Assembly: GCA_014655195.1 (NCBI GenBank)
Contig: BNBH01000001.1
Location: 310,001-374,000 of the forward strand
Direction of reading: 5' to 3'
Length of the DNA stretch: 64,000 bases
DNA from: Streptomyces cellulosae
Lineage (GTDB): Bacteria; Actinomycetota; Actinomycetes; Streptomycetales; Streptomycetaceae
Numbering within the stretch: the stretch's first letter is position 1; each line of letters starts with the position of its first letter. The translations under genes and the position numbers were made by a program. Below the pieces are notes generated by a model, which had not been told where the DNA came from, did no database searches, and saw only the letters and a list, made by a program, of their open reading frames with translations. Below, piece after piece: positions 27,380 to 35,185 of the stretch.

Positions 27380-27856
27380 ATGACCACGTTGCAATCCGCT
27401 GTGCGACGCCGCCGCGCCGTCGCCGCCGCCGGCGCCGTATCCGCCGGACTGCTTCTTCTGTCCGCCTGCGACAAGCCCACGGCGATCTCCACGATCACGG
27501 TGGGGAGCGACTCGGTGAGCTCCGAGGCGACCTGCGGTGGCGAGGGCAAGGCCCTGACCACCGAGGCCCTCAACGAGTGCCTCCAGGACAAGGGCATCGA
27601 CGAGATCAAGGTCGACCCGACGGAGACCGTGCGCTTCGGCGTCGACCCGGACATCGCGAAGAACGGCTGGACGATCCTGCTGAACGGCCAGCCGCTCGTC
27701 GAGTCCAGCAAGAAGACCTACCAGGCCATCCCGGGCAGCGTGTTCTTCAACGCCCAGTACGGCGCCCAGGGCGACTCGACCCTGGTGTCCGTGAAGGAGG
27801 GCGAGGACGAGGCCACCGGTCTGTGGTCCTTCCGGCTGAAGAAGGACGAGGACTGA
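27380..27856 (+). CDS. DUF2771 lipoprotein
   Basis: 158 residues with a lipoprotein signal: RRRRAVAAAGAVSAGLLLLSAC, lipobox LLSAC with the cysteine near residue 31. The mature part is small, acidic, and matches DUF2771, unknown function, attached to the outer face of the membrane. It overlaps or abuts mqnB, so it is the first gene of the futalosine gene group. Two further cysteines (CGG and NECL) may form a disulfide. Confidence 0.88.
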   Translation: MTTLQSAVRRRRAVAAAGAVSAGLLLLSACDKPTAISTITVGSDSVSSEATCGGEGKALTTEALNECLQDKGIDEIKVDPTETVRFGVDPDIAKNGWTILLNGQPLVESSKKTYQAIPGSVFFNAQYGAQGDSTLVSVKEGEDEATGLWSFRLKKDED

Positions 27857-28569
27857 TCACGTCCCTCGCACGCGTTCTCGTGGCCACCGCGGTCCCCGCC
27901 GAGCGGGACGCGGTGGCCGAGGCGTTCCCGGGGCCGGTACGGGAGCGGGAGCTGCCCGGCGCGGTCGTGCACCGCGTCGCGGGCGGACCCGACCTGCTGG
28001 CCGCCGGGGTCGGCCCGGCGCTCGCCGCCGCGTCGACGGCCGCCGCGCTGACCGCCGCCGCCCTGGAGGGCCGCCCCTACGGCCTCGTCGTCTGCGCGGG
28101 CATCGGCGGCGGCTTCGCGCCGGACGCCCCCCTCGGGTCACTCGTCGTCGCCGAGGCGATCACCGCGGCGGACCTGGGCGCCGAGACGGCCGAGGGGTTC
28201 CTGCCGGTCACCGAGCTCGGCTTCGGCACCGTCACCCACCATCCGCCCGCGCCCCTCGCCGCGGCGGCCGCCGCCGCGTCCGGCGCGCGCACCGGCACCG
28301 TCCTCACCGTGTCCACGGTGACCGGAACCGCCGCCCGCGCGGACGAACTGCGCGCCCGCCATCCCCGCGCCCTCGCCGAGGGCATGGAGGGCTTCGGCGT
28401 CGCCGAGGCCGCCGCCGCGCAGGACGTGCCCGTCCTGGAGGTGCGGGCGGTCTCGAACCCTGTCGGCCCGCGCGACCGCGCCGCCTGGCGCATCGGCGAC
28501 GCCCTGGCCGCCCTCACCGAGGGCTTCGGGAAGCTCGCGCCCGTCCTGGAGAGTTGGAACACAGCATGA
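27853..28569 (+). CDS. mqnB: Futalosine hydrolase
   Basis: Cleaves futalosine to dehypoxanthine futalosine in menaquinone synthesis; nucleoside phosphorylase fold. Motifs: RVLVATAVPAERDAV, VVCAGIGGGFAP, and EGMEGFGVAEAAAAQDVPVLEVRAVSNPVGPRDR with the catalytic Glu and Asp region. No ATG lies near the natural N-terminus. The CTG at 27853 overlaps the DUF2771 stop (CTGA) and keeps the first beta strand; GTG 27823 would overlap more, and GTG 27880 would cut that strand. The stop overlaps mqnD by ATGA. Family certain, start uncertain. Confidence 0.9.
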   Translation: MITSLARVLVATAVPAERDAVAEAFPGPVRERELPGAVVHRVAGGPDLLAAGVGPALAAASTAAALTAAALEGRPYGLVVCAGIGGGFAPDAPLGSLVVAEAITAADLGAETAEGFLPVTELGFGTVTHHPPAPLAAAAAAASGARTGTVLTVSTVTGTAARADELRARHPRALAEGMEGFGVAEAAAAQDVPVLEVRAVSNPVGPRDRAAWRIGDALAALTEGFGKLAPVLESWNTA

Positions 28570-29423
28570 CCACCAGTGAGCAGCAGCGGCTGCGCATCGC
28601 CTACTCGCCCTGCCCGAACGACACCTTCGTCTTCGACGCCCTCGCCCACGGCCGCGTGCCGGGCGCGCCCGCCCTGGACGTCACCTTCGCCGACATCGAC
28701 ATCACCAACGGCATGGCCGAGCGCGGCGAGCTGGACGTGCTGAAGGTGTCGTACGCGGTGCTGCCGTACGTCCTGGACGCGTACGCGCTGCTGCCCTGCG
28801 GGGGCGCGCTGGGCCGGGGCTGCGGGCCGCTGGTGCTGACCCGGGAGCCGGGCGTGGACCTCACCGGCCGCACGGTGGCGGTGCCGAGCGAGAAGTCGAC
28901 GGCGTACCTGCTGTTCCGGCTGTGGGCGGCGGACGTCGTGCCCGGCGGGGTGGGCGAGATCGTGGTGATGCCGTTCCACGAGATCATGCCCGCCGTGCGG
29001 GACGGGAAGGTCGACGCCGGTCTCGTCATCCACGAGGCGCGCTTCACGTACCAGAACTACGGGCTGCACAAGCTCGCCGACATGGGCGAGCACTGGGAGG
29101 ACACCACGGGCCTGCCGATCCCGCTCGGCGCGATCCTCGCCCGGCGCGCGCTCGGCGAGGAGACGCTGACCCGGCTCGCCGACGCGGTCCGCGCGTCCGT
29201 GCGGGCGGCCTGGGACGACCCGGAAGCCTCCCGCCCGTACGTGATGGAGCACGCCCAGGAGATGGACCCGGCCGTCGCCGACCAGCACATCGGGCTGTAC
29301 GTCAACGAGTTCACCGCCGACCTGGGCGAGGACGGCTACGCGGCCGTGCGCGGGCTGCTCACCCGCGCGGCGGCCGAGGGGCTGGTGCCGCCCCTCGGCC
29401 CGGACGCGCTGCGGTTCCCGTAG
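28566..29423 (+). CDS. mqnD: 1,4-dihydroxy-6-naphthoate synthase
   Basis: Later step of the futalosine menaquinone pathway, converting cyclic dehypoxanthine futalosine to 1,4-dihydroxy-6-naphthoate. 285 residues with the periplasmic-binding-protein fold; AYSPCPNDTFVFDALAHGRV at the N-terminus and VPSEKSTAYLLFRLW, HEARFTYQNYGLHKLADMGEHWE are family signatures. The ATGA overlap with mqnB shows translational coupling. A G+C-rich low-complexity tail with repeated GGTCCCGGGGGTC follows (29424-29492). Confidence 0.95.
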   Translation: MTTSEQQRLRIAYSPCPNDTFVFDALAHGRVPGAPALDVTFADIDITNGMAERGELDVLKVSYAVLPYVLDAYALLPCGGALGRGCGPLVLTREPGVDLTGRTVAVPSEKSTAYLLFRLWAADVVPGGVGEIVVMPFHEIMPAVRDGKVDAGLVIHEARFTYQNYGLHKLADMGEHWEDTTGLPIPLGAILARRALGEETLTRLADAVRASVRAAWDDPEASRPYVMEHAQEMDPAVADQHIGLYVNEFTADLGEDGYAAVRGLLTRAAAEGLVPPLGPDALRFP

Positions 29424-29492
29424 GCCGGGGGTCCCGGGGGGCCTGCCGGTGGCCCTGGGGGTCCCGGAGGTCTGGCCGGTGGTCCCGGGGGT

Positions 29493-29876
29493 CTAGACGT
29501 CGAGCTGGTCGGCGACCGCGCGGAGCAGTCCGGCGATCTTCTTGCCGGCCGCGCGGTCGGGGTAACGGCCCCGCTCCAGCGACGGCGTGATGTTCTCCAG
29601 CAGGGTCGTGAGGTCCTGCACGATCGAGGCCAGCTCGTCGGGCTTCTTGCGCTGGGCGGCCGCGACCGACGGGGTCGGATCCAGGATGGTCAGGGAGAGG
29701 GCCTGGTCGCCGCGCTGTCCGGCGACCACGCCGAACTCCACGCGCTGCCCCGGCTTCAGGGCCTCGACTCCGGCGGGGAGGACCGAGGAATGCACGAAGA
29801 CGTCGCCGCCGTCGTCACGGGAGAGAAAGCCGAAGCCCTTCTCGCTGTTGAACCACTTGACCTTGCCGGTAGGCAC
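29493..29876 (-). CDS. Cold-shock-domain protein with C-terminal extension
   Basis: 127 residues. Residues 1-66 form a cold-shock domain with both RNA-binding motifs (KGFGFL and VFVHSS) that binds single-stranded nucleic acid. The extra 60 residues (KKPDELASIVQDLTTLLENITPSLERGRYPDRAAGKKIAGLLRAVADQL) are predicted helical and unusual against the 67-residue standard form, which is seen at 56712-56915. GTG start (VPTGKVKW). Likely an RNA chaperone. Confidence 0.92.
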   Translation of the reverse strand: MPTGKVKWFNSEKGFGFLSRDDGGDVFVHSSVLPAGVEALKPGQRVEFGVVAGQRGDQALSLTILDPTPSVAAAQRKKPDELASIVQDLTTLLENITPSLERGRYPDRAAGKKIAGLLRAVADQLDV

Positions 29877-30030
29877 GTCTGTCCCTCGTCCTCGTACTCG
29901 TCGGGAAAACTGCATCGGAAAAACGGCTCTTGATAGCACTCGGGCGGGCCCGATGACCCGCCGGTACCAAGGCTAATGGTCTTCGAGCCGGTGACAAGAC
30001 GTCACCGCGTCGTTCCCTCGCGCAGGGAAC

Positions 30031-30042
30031 TACCCTGGTGCG
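30031..30042 (+). promoter_or_regulatory. -10 box, leaderless start
   Basis: TACCCT at 30031-30036 with 6 bases to the GTG at 30043. Confidence 0.4.
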
Positions 30043-30318
30043 GTGCGTGACAAAACCCAAGCGAATTCCGCCCAGCCCGGTGACGGTCTGGTCCGTGCAG
30101 GTGCCCTGGTCTTCTTCGTCGGCGCCGTGGCCACTCTGGTCACGGTCGCCCCGCTGTTCCTCGGAACGACGCCCTTTCCGACGTACATGTTCGGATTGAG
30201 CATGCTCATGGGCGTCGGATTCGCCGTCGCGGCCGCCGGTGTACTGCGTTCCGCCGCCGTGGGACGACGGCGGGCCCGGGCCGCCCGCGCGGTTTCCGGT
30301 CAGTTGTCCGAGCAGTAG
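30043..30318 (+). CDS. Small two-span membrane protein
   Basis: 91 residues; two membrane segments (about 18-40 and 48-68) and an Arg-rich tail GRRRARAARA. No known domain. A probable leaderless start is supported by a -10-like box. The 3' end overlaps the HAD gene tail-to-tail by 19 bases (30300-30318). Function unknown. Confidence 0.75.
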   Translation: MRDKTQANSAQPGDGLVRAGALVFFVGAVATLVTVAPLFLGTTPFPTYMFGLSMLMGVGFAVAAAGVLRSAAVGRRRARAARAVSGQLSEQ

Positions 30319-30959
30319 TCCGAAAACCAGCGGGGGAATTCCGTCAGATCGGTGAGGACCGCGTCCGCGCCGGCTTCCCGGAGTTCCGCCGCGTCGCACG
30401 GTCCGGTGGCGACCGCGACCGACACCGCGCCCGCGGTGCGGGCTCCGCGCACGTCGCCGGTGTGGTCGCCGACGTACACGGACGCGCCGTGCTCGCGCAG
30501 CGCCAGCGCCTTCTGCTCGGCCCACAGGTCACCGATCACGGCGTCCGGCTCGATACCGAGGTGCGCGAGATGCAGCTTGGCGTTGGGCTCGTACTTCGCG
30601 GTCACCACGATCGCCCGCCCGCCGCGCGCCCGCACGGCGGCTATCGCCTCCGGCGCGCCGGGGAGGGCGAGGGTGGGGGTGATCGCGTATTCGGGGTACA
30701 TGGCGCGGTAGAGGTCCGCGACCTCGTCGACCCGGTCGGCGGGGAACCAGTTGGCGATCTCCTCCACGAGGGGCGGGCCCAGGCGGCTGACGGCGAGATC
30801 GGCGTCTACGTGGGTCCCGGTGCGGGCGGCGAGGGCGAGGTAACAGGCGCGGATCCCTGGCCGGGAGTCGATGAGGGTCATGTCGAGGTCGAACCCGACG
30901 GTCGGAGCGGCGGTCCTGCCGGACGGGGCGGGTGGGGTCGCGTTGGCCATGTCCGCCAT
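30300..30959 (-). CDS. HAD-family phosphatase, Gph-like
   Basis: 219 residues. Motif I FDLDMTLIDSRPGI (about residues 23-36), motif II VVTAKYEPN with threonine, the lysine in QKALAL, and motif IV YVGDHTGDVRGA. The sequence resembles phosphoglycolate phosphatase-type HAD enzymes with a helical cap. The DLDMT substitution for the usual DxDGT is seen in this actinobacterial group. Substrate unknown. ATG 30959 with a second ATG 9 bases in. Confidence 0.9.
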   Translation of the reverse strand: MADMANATPPAPSGRTAAPTVGFDLDMTLIDSRPGIRACYLALAARTGTHVDADLAVSRLGPPLVEEIANWFPADRVDEVADLYRAMYPEYAITPTLALPGAPEAIAAVRARGGRAIVVTAKYEPNAKLHLAHLGIEPDAVIGDLWAEQKALALREHGASVYVGDHTGDVRGARTAGAVSVAVATGPCDAAELREAGADAVLTDLTEFPRWFSDYCSDN

Positions 30960-31010
30960 TGTCCGCGACGCGCTCCGCGGGGTCGGGTGCGGGCGGTCGG
31001 GGGCTGGTCG

Positions 31011-31217
31011 CGCAGTTCCCCGCGCCCCTGAAGGGCGCTGAAGCGCCCCACCGCCCCTGGAGGACCTCTGCGACGCCGGGTGCGGGTCGTCCGTGGCCGG
31101 TCACGCAGCTCCCCGCGCCCCTGAAGGGCGCTGAAGCGCCCCACCGCCCCTGGAGGACCTCTGCGACGCCGGGTGCGGGGCGTCCGTGGCCTGTCACGCA
31201 GTTCCCCGCGCCCCTGG
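31011..31217. repeat. 93-bp direct repeat array (two full units, one partial)
   Basis: Units begin with CGCAG(T/C)TCCCCGCGCCCCTG at 31011, 31104 and 31197, an exact period of 93. The two full copies differ at only a few positions. Each full unit contains the hairpin GGGCGC-TGAA-GCGCCC. Short copies of the first 25 bases recur at 35044 and, reversed, at 57647. Confidence 0.92.
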
Positions 31218-31251
31218 GGGGCGTCGCCGACGCAGGTGCGCTGTAACGCCC

Positions 31252-32214
31252 TCAGCGTTGTCGCTGGGAGCGCCACACCAGGAACAGCGCCGACGTCACC
31301 GCCGCCGTGCGGATCACCCACGGCCATGTCTCCGTGAGCGCCGCGTTCATCTGGCCCTCGGCCACCGGCTCGCCCCAGCGGCCCGCCGCGCGGCCCCAGA
31401 GCCAGACGATGCCGCCGGTCAGCGACAGCCCCGGCAGCACGACAACCGCCGCCTTCACCTCCCCCGGAGTCAGCCGTCGCGAGGCATACGCGATCAGCCA
31501 CCCCAGGATCAGCGCGAACCAGTTGCCCAGCACCGCCCCCACGACGAGAGACGCCGCCGCGATCAGCAGCAGCGGATTGCTCCACCGCCGCGACGGCAGC
31601 CGCAGCAACCTCCGCCGTGCGGGGACCTCCTCGGTCGCCTCGGCAGCAGGCGCCGCCTCGGCCGCCGGCTCCTCCTCCTTCGGCACCGGCCGCTTCAGCA
31701 GCTCAGGGATCTCCACCCCGCCCACGAACCCCGGCACCTCGTCCCCCACCCCGAAGGGACCGCTGTCCACCCGCCACCAGTCGGGCTGGCTCCCGCTGTC
31801 CCCGACCTCGTCGAGCCCGGCCCGGTGCGGCGGCGTCGGCGCTTCCACGGGAGCGGCGGGCGGAGGCGCAGCCGACGACCGAGGCCGGGGGACCACCTTC
31901 CGGAACACCCCGCCCGCCTTCGCCTCCCGTTGCACGGGAACAGCTGACGGCTGGTCCGCCGACGCGCCCGGCGCAGCCCCCGGACTCGCGCCCTCCGCCT
32001 TGGACACCACTTCCGTGGGCGTCCCCAGCCGCGCGATGATCCGCCGCACCGCGGCGGGCGAATCCACCACCGCCTTGGCCCGGCGCCGGTCGATCTCGTC
32101 GCGCAGCTCCGCGACCAGCCGCATCCGCGCCGCCGACGGCAACTGCCGCTGCTGCGCCACGTCGCCGACGCGGCTCAGATACTCGTAGACGACCTGGTCA
32201 CTCTCGATACCCAC
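31252..32214 (-). CDS. Membrane protein with cytoplasmic helical domain
   Basis: 320 residues. The N-terminal 75 residues (YLSRVGDVAQQRQLPSAARMRLVAELRDEIDRRRA, IIARLGTPTEVV) form a small helical domain, resembling HAAS-type domains in which a short helical bundle precedes a membrane part. A Pro/Glu-rich linker follows to about 200, then at least three or four membrane helices to the C-terminus (WRSQRQR). GTG start with GGAGGGG site 6 bases upstream. Regulatory or signalling role possible, not shown. Directly precedes the repeat array. Confidence 0.75.
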   Translation of the reverse strand: MGIESDQVVYEYLSRVGDVAQQRQLPSAARMRLVAELRDEIDRRRAKAVVDSPAAVRRIIARLGTPTEVVSKAEGASPGAAPGASADQPSAVPVQREAKAGGVFRKVVPRPRSSAAPPPAAPVEAPTPPHRAGLDEVGDSGSQPDWWRVDSGPFGVGDEVPGFVGGVEIPELLKRPVPKEEEPAAEAAPAAEATEEVPARRRLLRLPSRRWSNPLLLIAAASLVVGAVLGNWFALILGWLIAYASRRLTPGEVKAAVVVLPGLSLTGGIVWLWGRAAGRWGEPVAEGQMNAALTETWPWVIRTAAVTSALFLVWRSQRQR

Positions 32215-32318
32215 GAAGTCCCCTCCGGGACGGATGCGTCGGGACACCGTCGCCCGACGGTACCGCGAGAGCGGCGACCCGACCCAACTCCCGGCACGCC
32301 ACGGACGTACCCACCCGC

Positions 32319-32331
32319 TAACGTGAGGCGG
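32319..32331 (+). promoter_or_regulatory. -10 box, leaderless start
   Basis: TAACGT at 32319-32324 with 7 bases to the ATG at 32332. Confidence 0.45.
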
Positions 32332-35004
32332 ATGAGCACCGAGGAGAACCCCGCGGCGGCCCCCCGATCCCTCGCCGAGGCGCTCCGGGGGCGGGACGAC
32401 GCCTCCCTGGCCGCGCTCCTGCGCAGCCGGCCGGATCTCATCACGCCCGTGCCCACGGACCTGACCCAGCTCGCCACCCGGGCGGGCACGCGCGCCTCGG
32501 TGGTCCGCGCGCTGGAGCGCCTCGACCGGTTCACGCTGCAGACCGCGCAGGCGCTGGCGGTGGCGTCGGACCCGGCGACGTACGACGAGCTGCTCGGGCT
32601 GATGGCGGGCGACGACGGCGACCCGGCGGTGTCCGCCGCGCTGCCGCGCGTCCTCGGCACGCTCCGCGAACAGGCCCTGGTGTGGGGCGGCGACGACCGG
32701 CTCCGTCTGGTCCGCACGGCCCGCGAACTGCTGGCGCCGTCGCCCCAGCACCCGTCGCCGACCGGTCTCGGCCCGACCGTGCGGGAGGCGGGCGCGGGCA
32801 TCTCGCCGGGCCGGATCCAGGAGATCCTGACGACGGCCGGGCTGCCGTCGACGCACGACTCCGTCTCCGCGCTGACCGCGCTGGCGGACCTCTTCAGCGA
32901 CCCTGAGCGGATGTCCGCGCTGCTCGACCAGGCGCCGAGCGAGTCGGTGGAGGTGCTGGAGCGGCTGGTGTGGGGCCCGCCGTACGGGCAGGTCACCGCC
33001 GATCCGGCGCCCCGGCTGCGCTGGCTGCTGGACCGGGGGCTGCTGCTGCCGACGGCGCCCGGCACGGTCGTCCTGCCCCGTGAGGTGGCGCTGCGGCTGC
33101 GCGCCGGGCGGGCGCACCGGACGACGGAGCCGGTGCCGCCGCCGGTCGAGGCGGCCGCCGCGCACAGTCCCCGGATCGTGGACGCGACGGCGGCCGGGCA
33201 GGCGTACACGGCGCTGGCGACCGTCGAGGAGCTGCTGAAGGACTGGCACGAGGGCGGGCCGGCGGTGCTGCGGGCCGGCGGGCTGAGCGTGCGGGACCTC
33301 AAGCGGACCGCGGTGGCGCTGGACGTGCCCGAGCCGGTGGCCGCGTTCTGGGTCGAACTGGCCTACGCTGCCGGGCTGCTGGCGTCCGACGGCGAGGCCG
33401 ACGAGCGGTACGCGGCGACCCCGGCGTACGACGAGTGGCGGGAGCGGCCCTCCGGGGAGCGGTGGGCGCGGCTGGCCACGGCGTGGCTCGCGGCGACCCG
33501 GACGCCGGGGCTGGTCGGGGAGCGGGACGCGAAGGACCGCACGCTGTCCGCGCTCGGCCCGGGCCTGGACCGCTCGGCCGCCCCGGAGGTACGGCACCGG
33601 GTGCTGGCCCTGCTGGCGGGACTCCCGGAGGGCGCCGCGCCGAACACCGAGTCGCTGCTGGCGCGCCTGCGGTGGGAGCGGCCCCCGCGCGCGGACCGCA
33701 CCGGGGGCGGCGCGCCCTCCCCGTACGCGCGCCGGACGCCGGCACAGTCCGCCGAGGGGGCGCGGGGCACCACGGCCCGCGGGGCCACGGCACCCGGGTA
33801 TCCGGCCGACGGCGGCAGCGGTGCGGGCGGGGACGAGGACCTGCGGTCGCGGCTGGCCCGCTGGACGCTGGCGGAGGCGGAGATGCTCGGCATCACCGGG
33901 CGCGGCGCGCTCTCCTCGCACGGGCGCGCGCTGATCGGCGCGCCGCCCGCGCCCCGGCACGCGGACGCGGAGACCGAGCCGAAGGGGCCGGGCGACAAGC
34001 TGCCCGTGCACCACCGGCAGACCCCGCCGCCGCCCGCCCTCTCCCCCGCCGAGCAGGCGACCGCCGCCGCGACGGCCGCCCGGTTGCTGGAACCCCTGCT
34101 GCCCGAGCCGTTGGACCACGTGCTGCTCCAGGCCGACCTGACGGCGGTCGCGCCCGGCCCGCTGGAGCGGCCGCTGGCCGACATGCTGGGCGTGCTGGCG
34201 GACGTGGAGTCGAAGGGCGGGGCGACGGTCTACCGGTTCACGCCCGCCTCGGTACGGCGCGCCCTGGACGCCGGGCGGTCCGCCGCCGACCTGCACGCCT
34301 TCCTCGCCGCGCACTCCCGTACGCCGGTGCCGCAGCCGCTGACGTACCTGATCGACGACGTGGCCCGCCGGCACGGGCATCTCCGGGTGGGCGCGGCCTC
34401 GTCCTACGTACGGTGCGACGACGACGCGGTGCTGAACGAGATCCTCGCCGACAAGCGCGCCGCCGGTCTGGGGCTGCGGCGGCTCGCCCCGACGGTGCTG
34501 GCGGCGCGGACCGACCCGGCGGCGCTGCTGGAGGGGCTGCGGGCGATGGGGTTCGCGCCGGCCGCGGAGTCGGCGGAGGGCGATGTGCTGATCGCCCGCG
34601 CGGACGCGTACCGGACGCCTCCGCGGACGCCTCCGGAGCCGGTGCCGGACGGGCCGCCGGTGCCCGACGACACGTTGCTCGCTGCCGCGATCCGGGCGGT
34701 CCGGGCGGGGGATCTCGCGTCCACCGCGCCGCGGAAGCCGGTGGGCGGGGAGGCGGGGGGTGCGGGTCCGGGGGAGTTGCCGCGTACGTCGGCGGCGGAC
34801 ACGTTGGCGACGCTGCAGGCGGCTGTTCTGACCAACGAGACGCTGTGGATCGGGTACGTGAACGCGGAGGGGGCGGCGAGTCAGCGGGTTATCGCGCCTC
34901 TTCGCGTCGAGGGTGGGTTCGTGACGGCGTACGACCACACTGCGGATGAGGTGCGGACGTATCCGCTGCACCGGATCACGGGGGTCGCGGAACTCGCGGA
35001 GTGA
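32332..35004 (+). CDS. Helicase-associated (XPB-partner) domain protein
   Basis: 890 residues, no Walker A or helicase motifs, cytoplasmic. The N-terminal region (SLAEALRGRDDASLAALLRSRPDL, LATRAGTRASVVRALERLDRF) and the C-terminal WYL-like segment (LQAAVLTNETLWIGYVNAEGAASQRVIAPLRVEGGFVTAYDH) match the actinobacterial helicase C-terminal-associated family. The central part is Pro/Gly-rich (about 450-560). It precedes the XPB helicase by 181 bases; conserved pairing suggests they act together in DNA repair or transcription. Function not directly known. Confidence 0.85.
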   Translation: MSTEENPAAAPRSLAEALRGRDDASLAALLRSRPDLITPVPTDLTQLATRAGTRASVVRALERLDRFTLQTAQALAVASDPATYDELLGLMAGDDGDPAVSAALPRVLGTLREQALVWGGDDRLRLVRTARELLAPSPQHPSPTGLGPTVREAGAGISPGRIQEILTTAGLPSTHDSVSALTALADLFSDPERMSALLDQAPSESVEVLERLVWGPPYGQVTADPAPRLRWLLDRGLLLPTAPGTVVLPREVALRLRAGRAHRTTEPVPPPVEAAAAHSPRIVDATAAGQAYTALATVEELLKDWHEGGPAVLRAGGLSVRDLKRTAVALDVPEPVAAFWVELAYAAGLLASDGEADERYAATPAYDEWRERPSGERWARLATAWLAATRTPGLVGERDAKDRTLSALGPGLDRSAAPEVRHRVLALLAGLPEGAAPNTESLLARLRWERPPRADRTGGGAPSPYARRTPAQSAEGARGTTARGATAPGYPADGGSGAGGDEDLRSRLARWTLAEAEMLGITGRGALSSHGRALIGAPPAPRHADAETEPKGPGDKLPVHHRQTPPPPALSPAEQATAAATAARLLEPLLPEPLDHVLLQADLTAVAPGPLERPLADMLGVLADVESKGGATVYRFTPASVRRALDAGRSAADLHAFLAAHSRTPVPQPLTYLIDDVARRHGHLRVGAASSYVRCDDDAVLNEILADKRAAGLGLRRLAPTVLAARTDPAALLEGLRAMGFAPAAESAEGDVLIARADAYRTPPRTPPEPVPDGPPVPDDTLLAAAIRAVRAGDLASTAPRKPVGGEAGGAGPGELPRTSAADTLATLQAAVLTNETLWIGYVNAEGAASQRVIAPLRVEGGFVTAYDHTADEVRTYPLHRITGVAELAE

Positions 35005-35043
35005 GGCGGCGCGTGGGTATGTGCGGATTCATCGGGGTCGACC

Positions 35044-35068
35044 GCGCAGTTCCCCGCGCCCCTGGGGG
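35044..35068 (+). repeat. Dispersed repeat, short copy
   Basis: GCGCAGTTCCCCGCGCCCCT followed by GGGGG repeats the head of the 93-bp units at 31011-31217; it lies between the helicase-associated gene and the XPB gene. Confidence 0.75.
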
Positions 35069-35185
35069 TGTCGCCGTCACGCGCCTGTGAGAAGACTCCG
35101 GGCCCGGTCCGGAATGTGATCAGGCAAACTGGACGTTTGGCCGTGCAGTGCCCGTGCCGAGCCCGTCGCAGAAAGGCAGCCGCGC

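Noticed and set aside
29424..29492. GGTCCCGGGGGTC repeats as a regulatory array
   Set aside because: Low-complexity G+C-rich tail between two convergent genes; no clear dyad.
31011..31217. CRISPR array
   Set aside because: Units are 93 bases with no unique spacers and no cas genes nearby.
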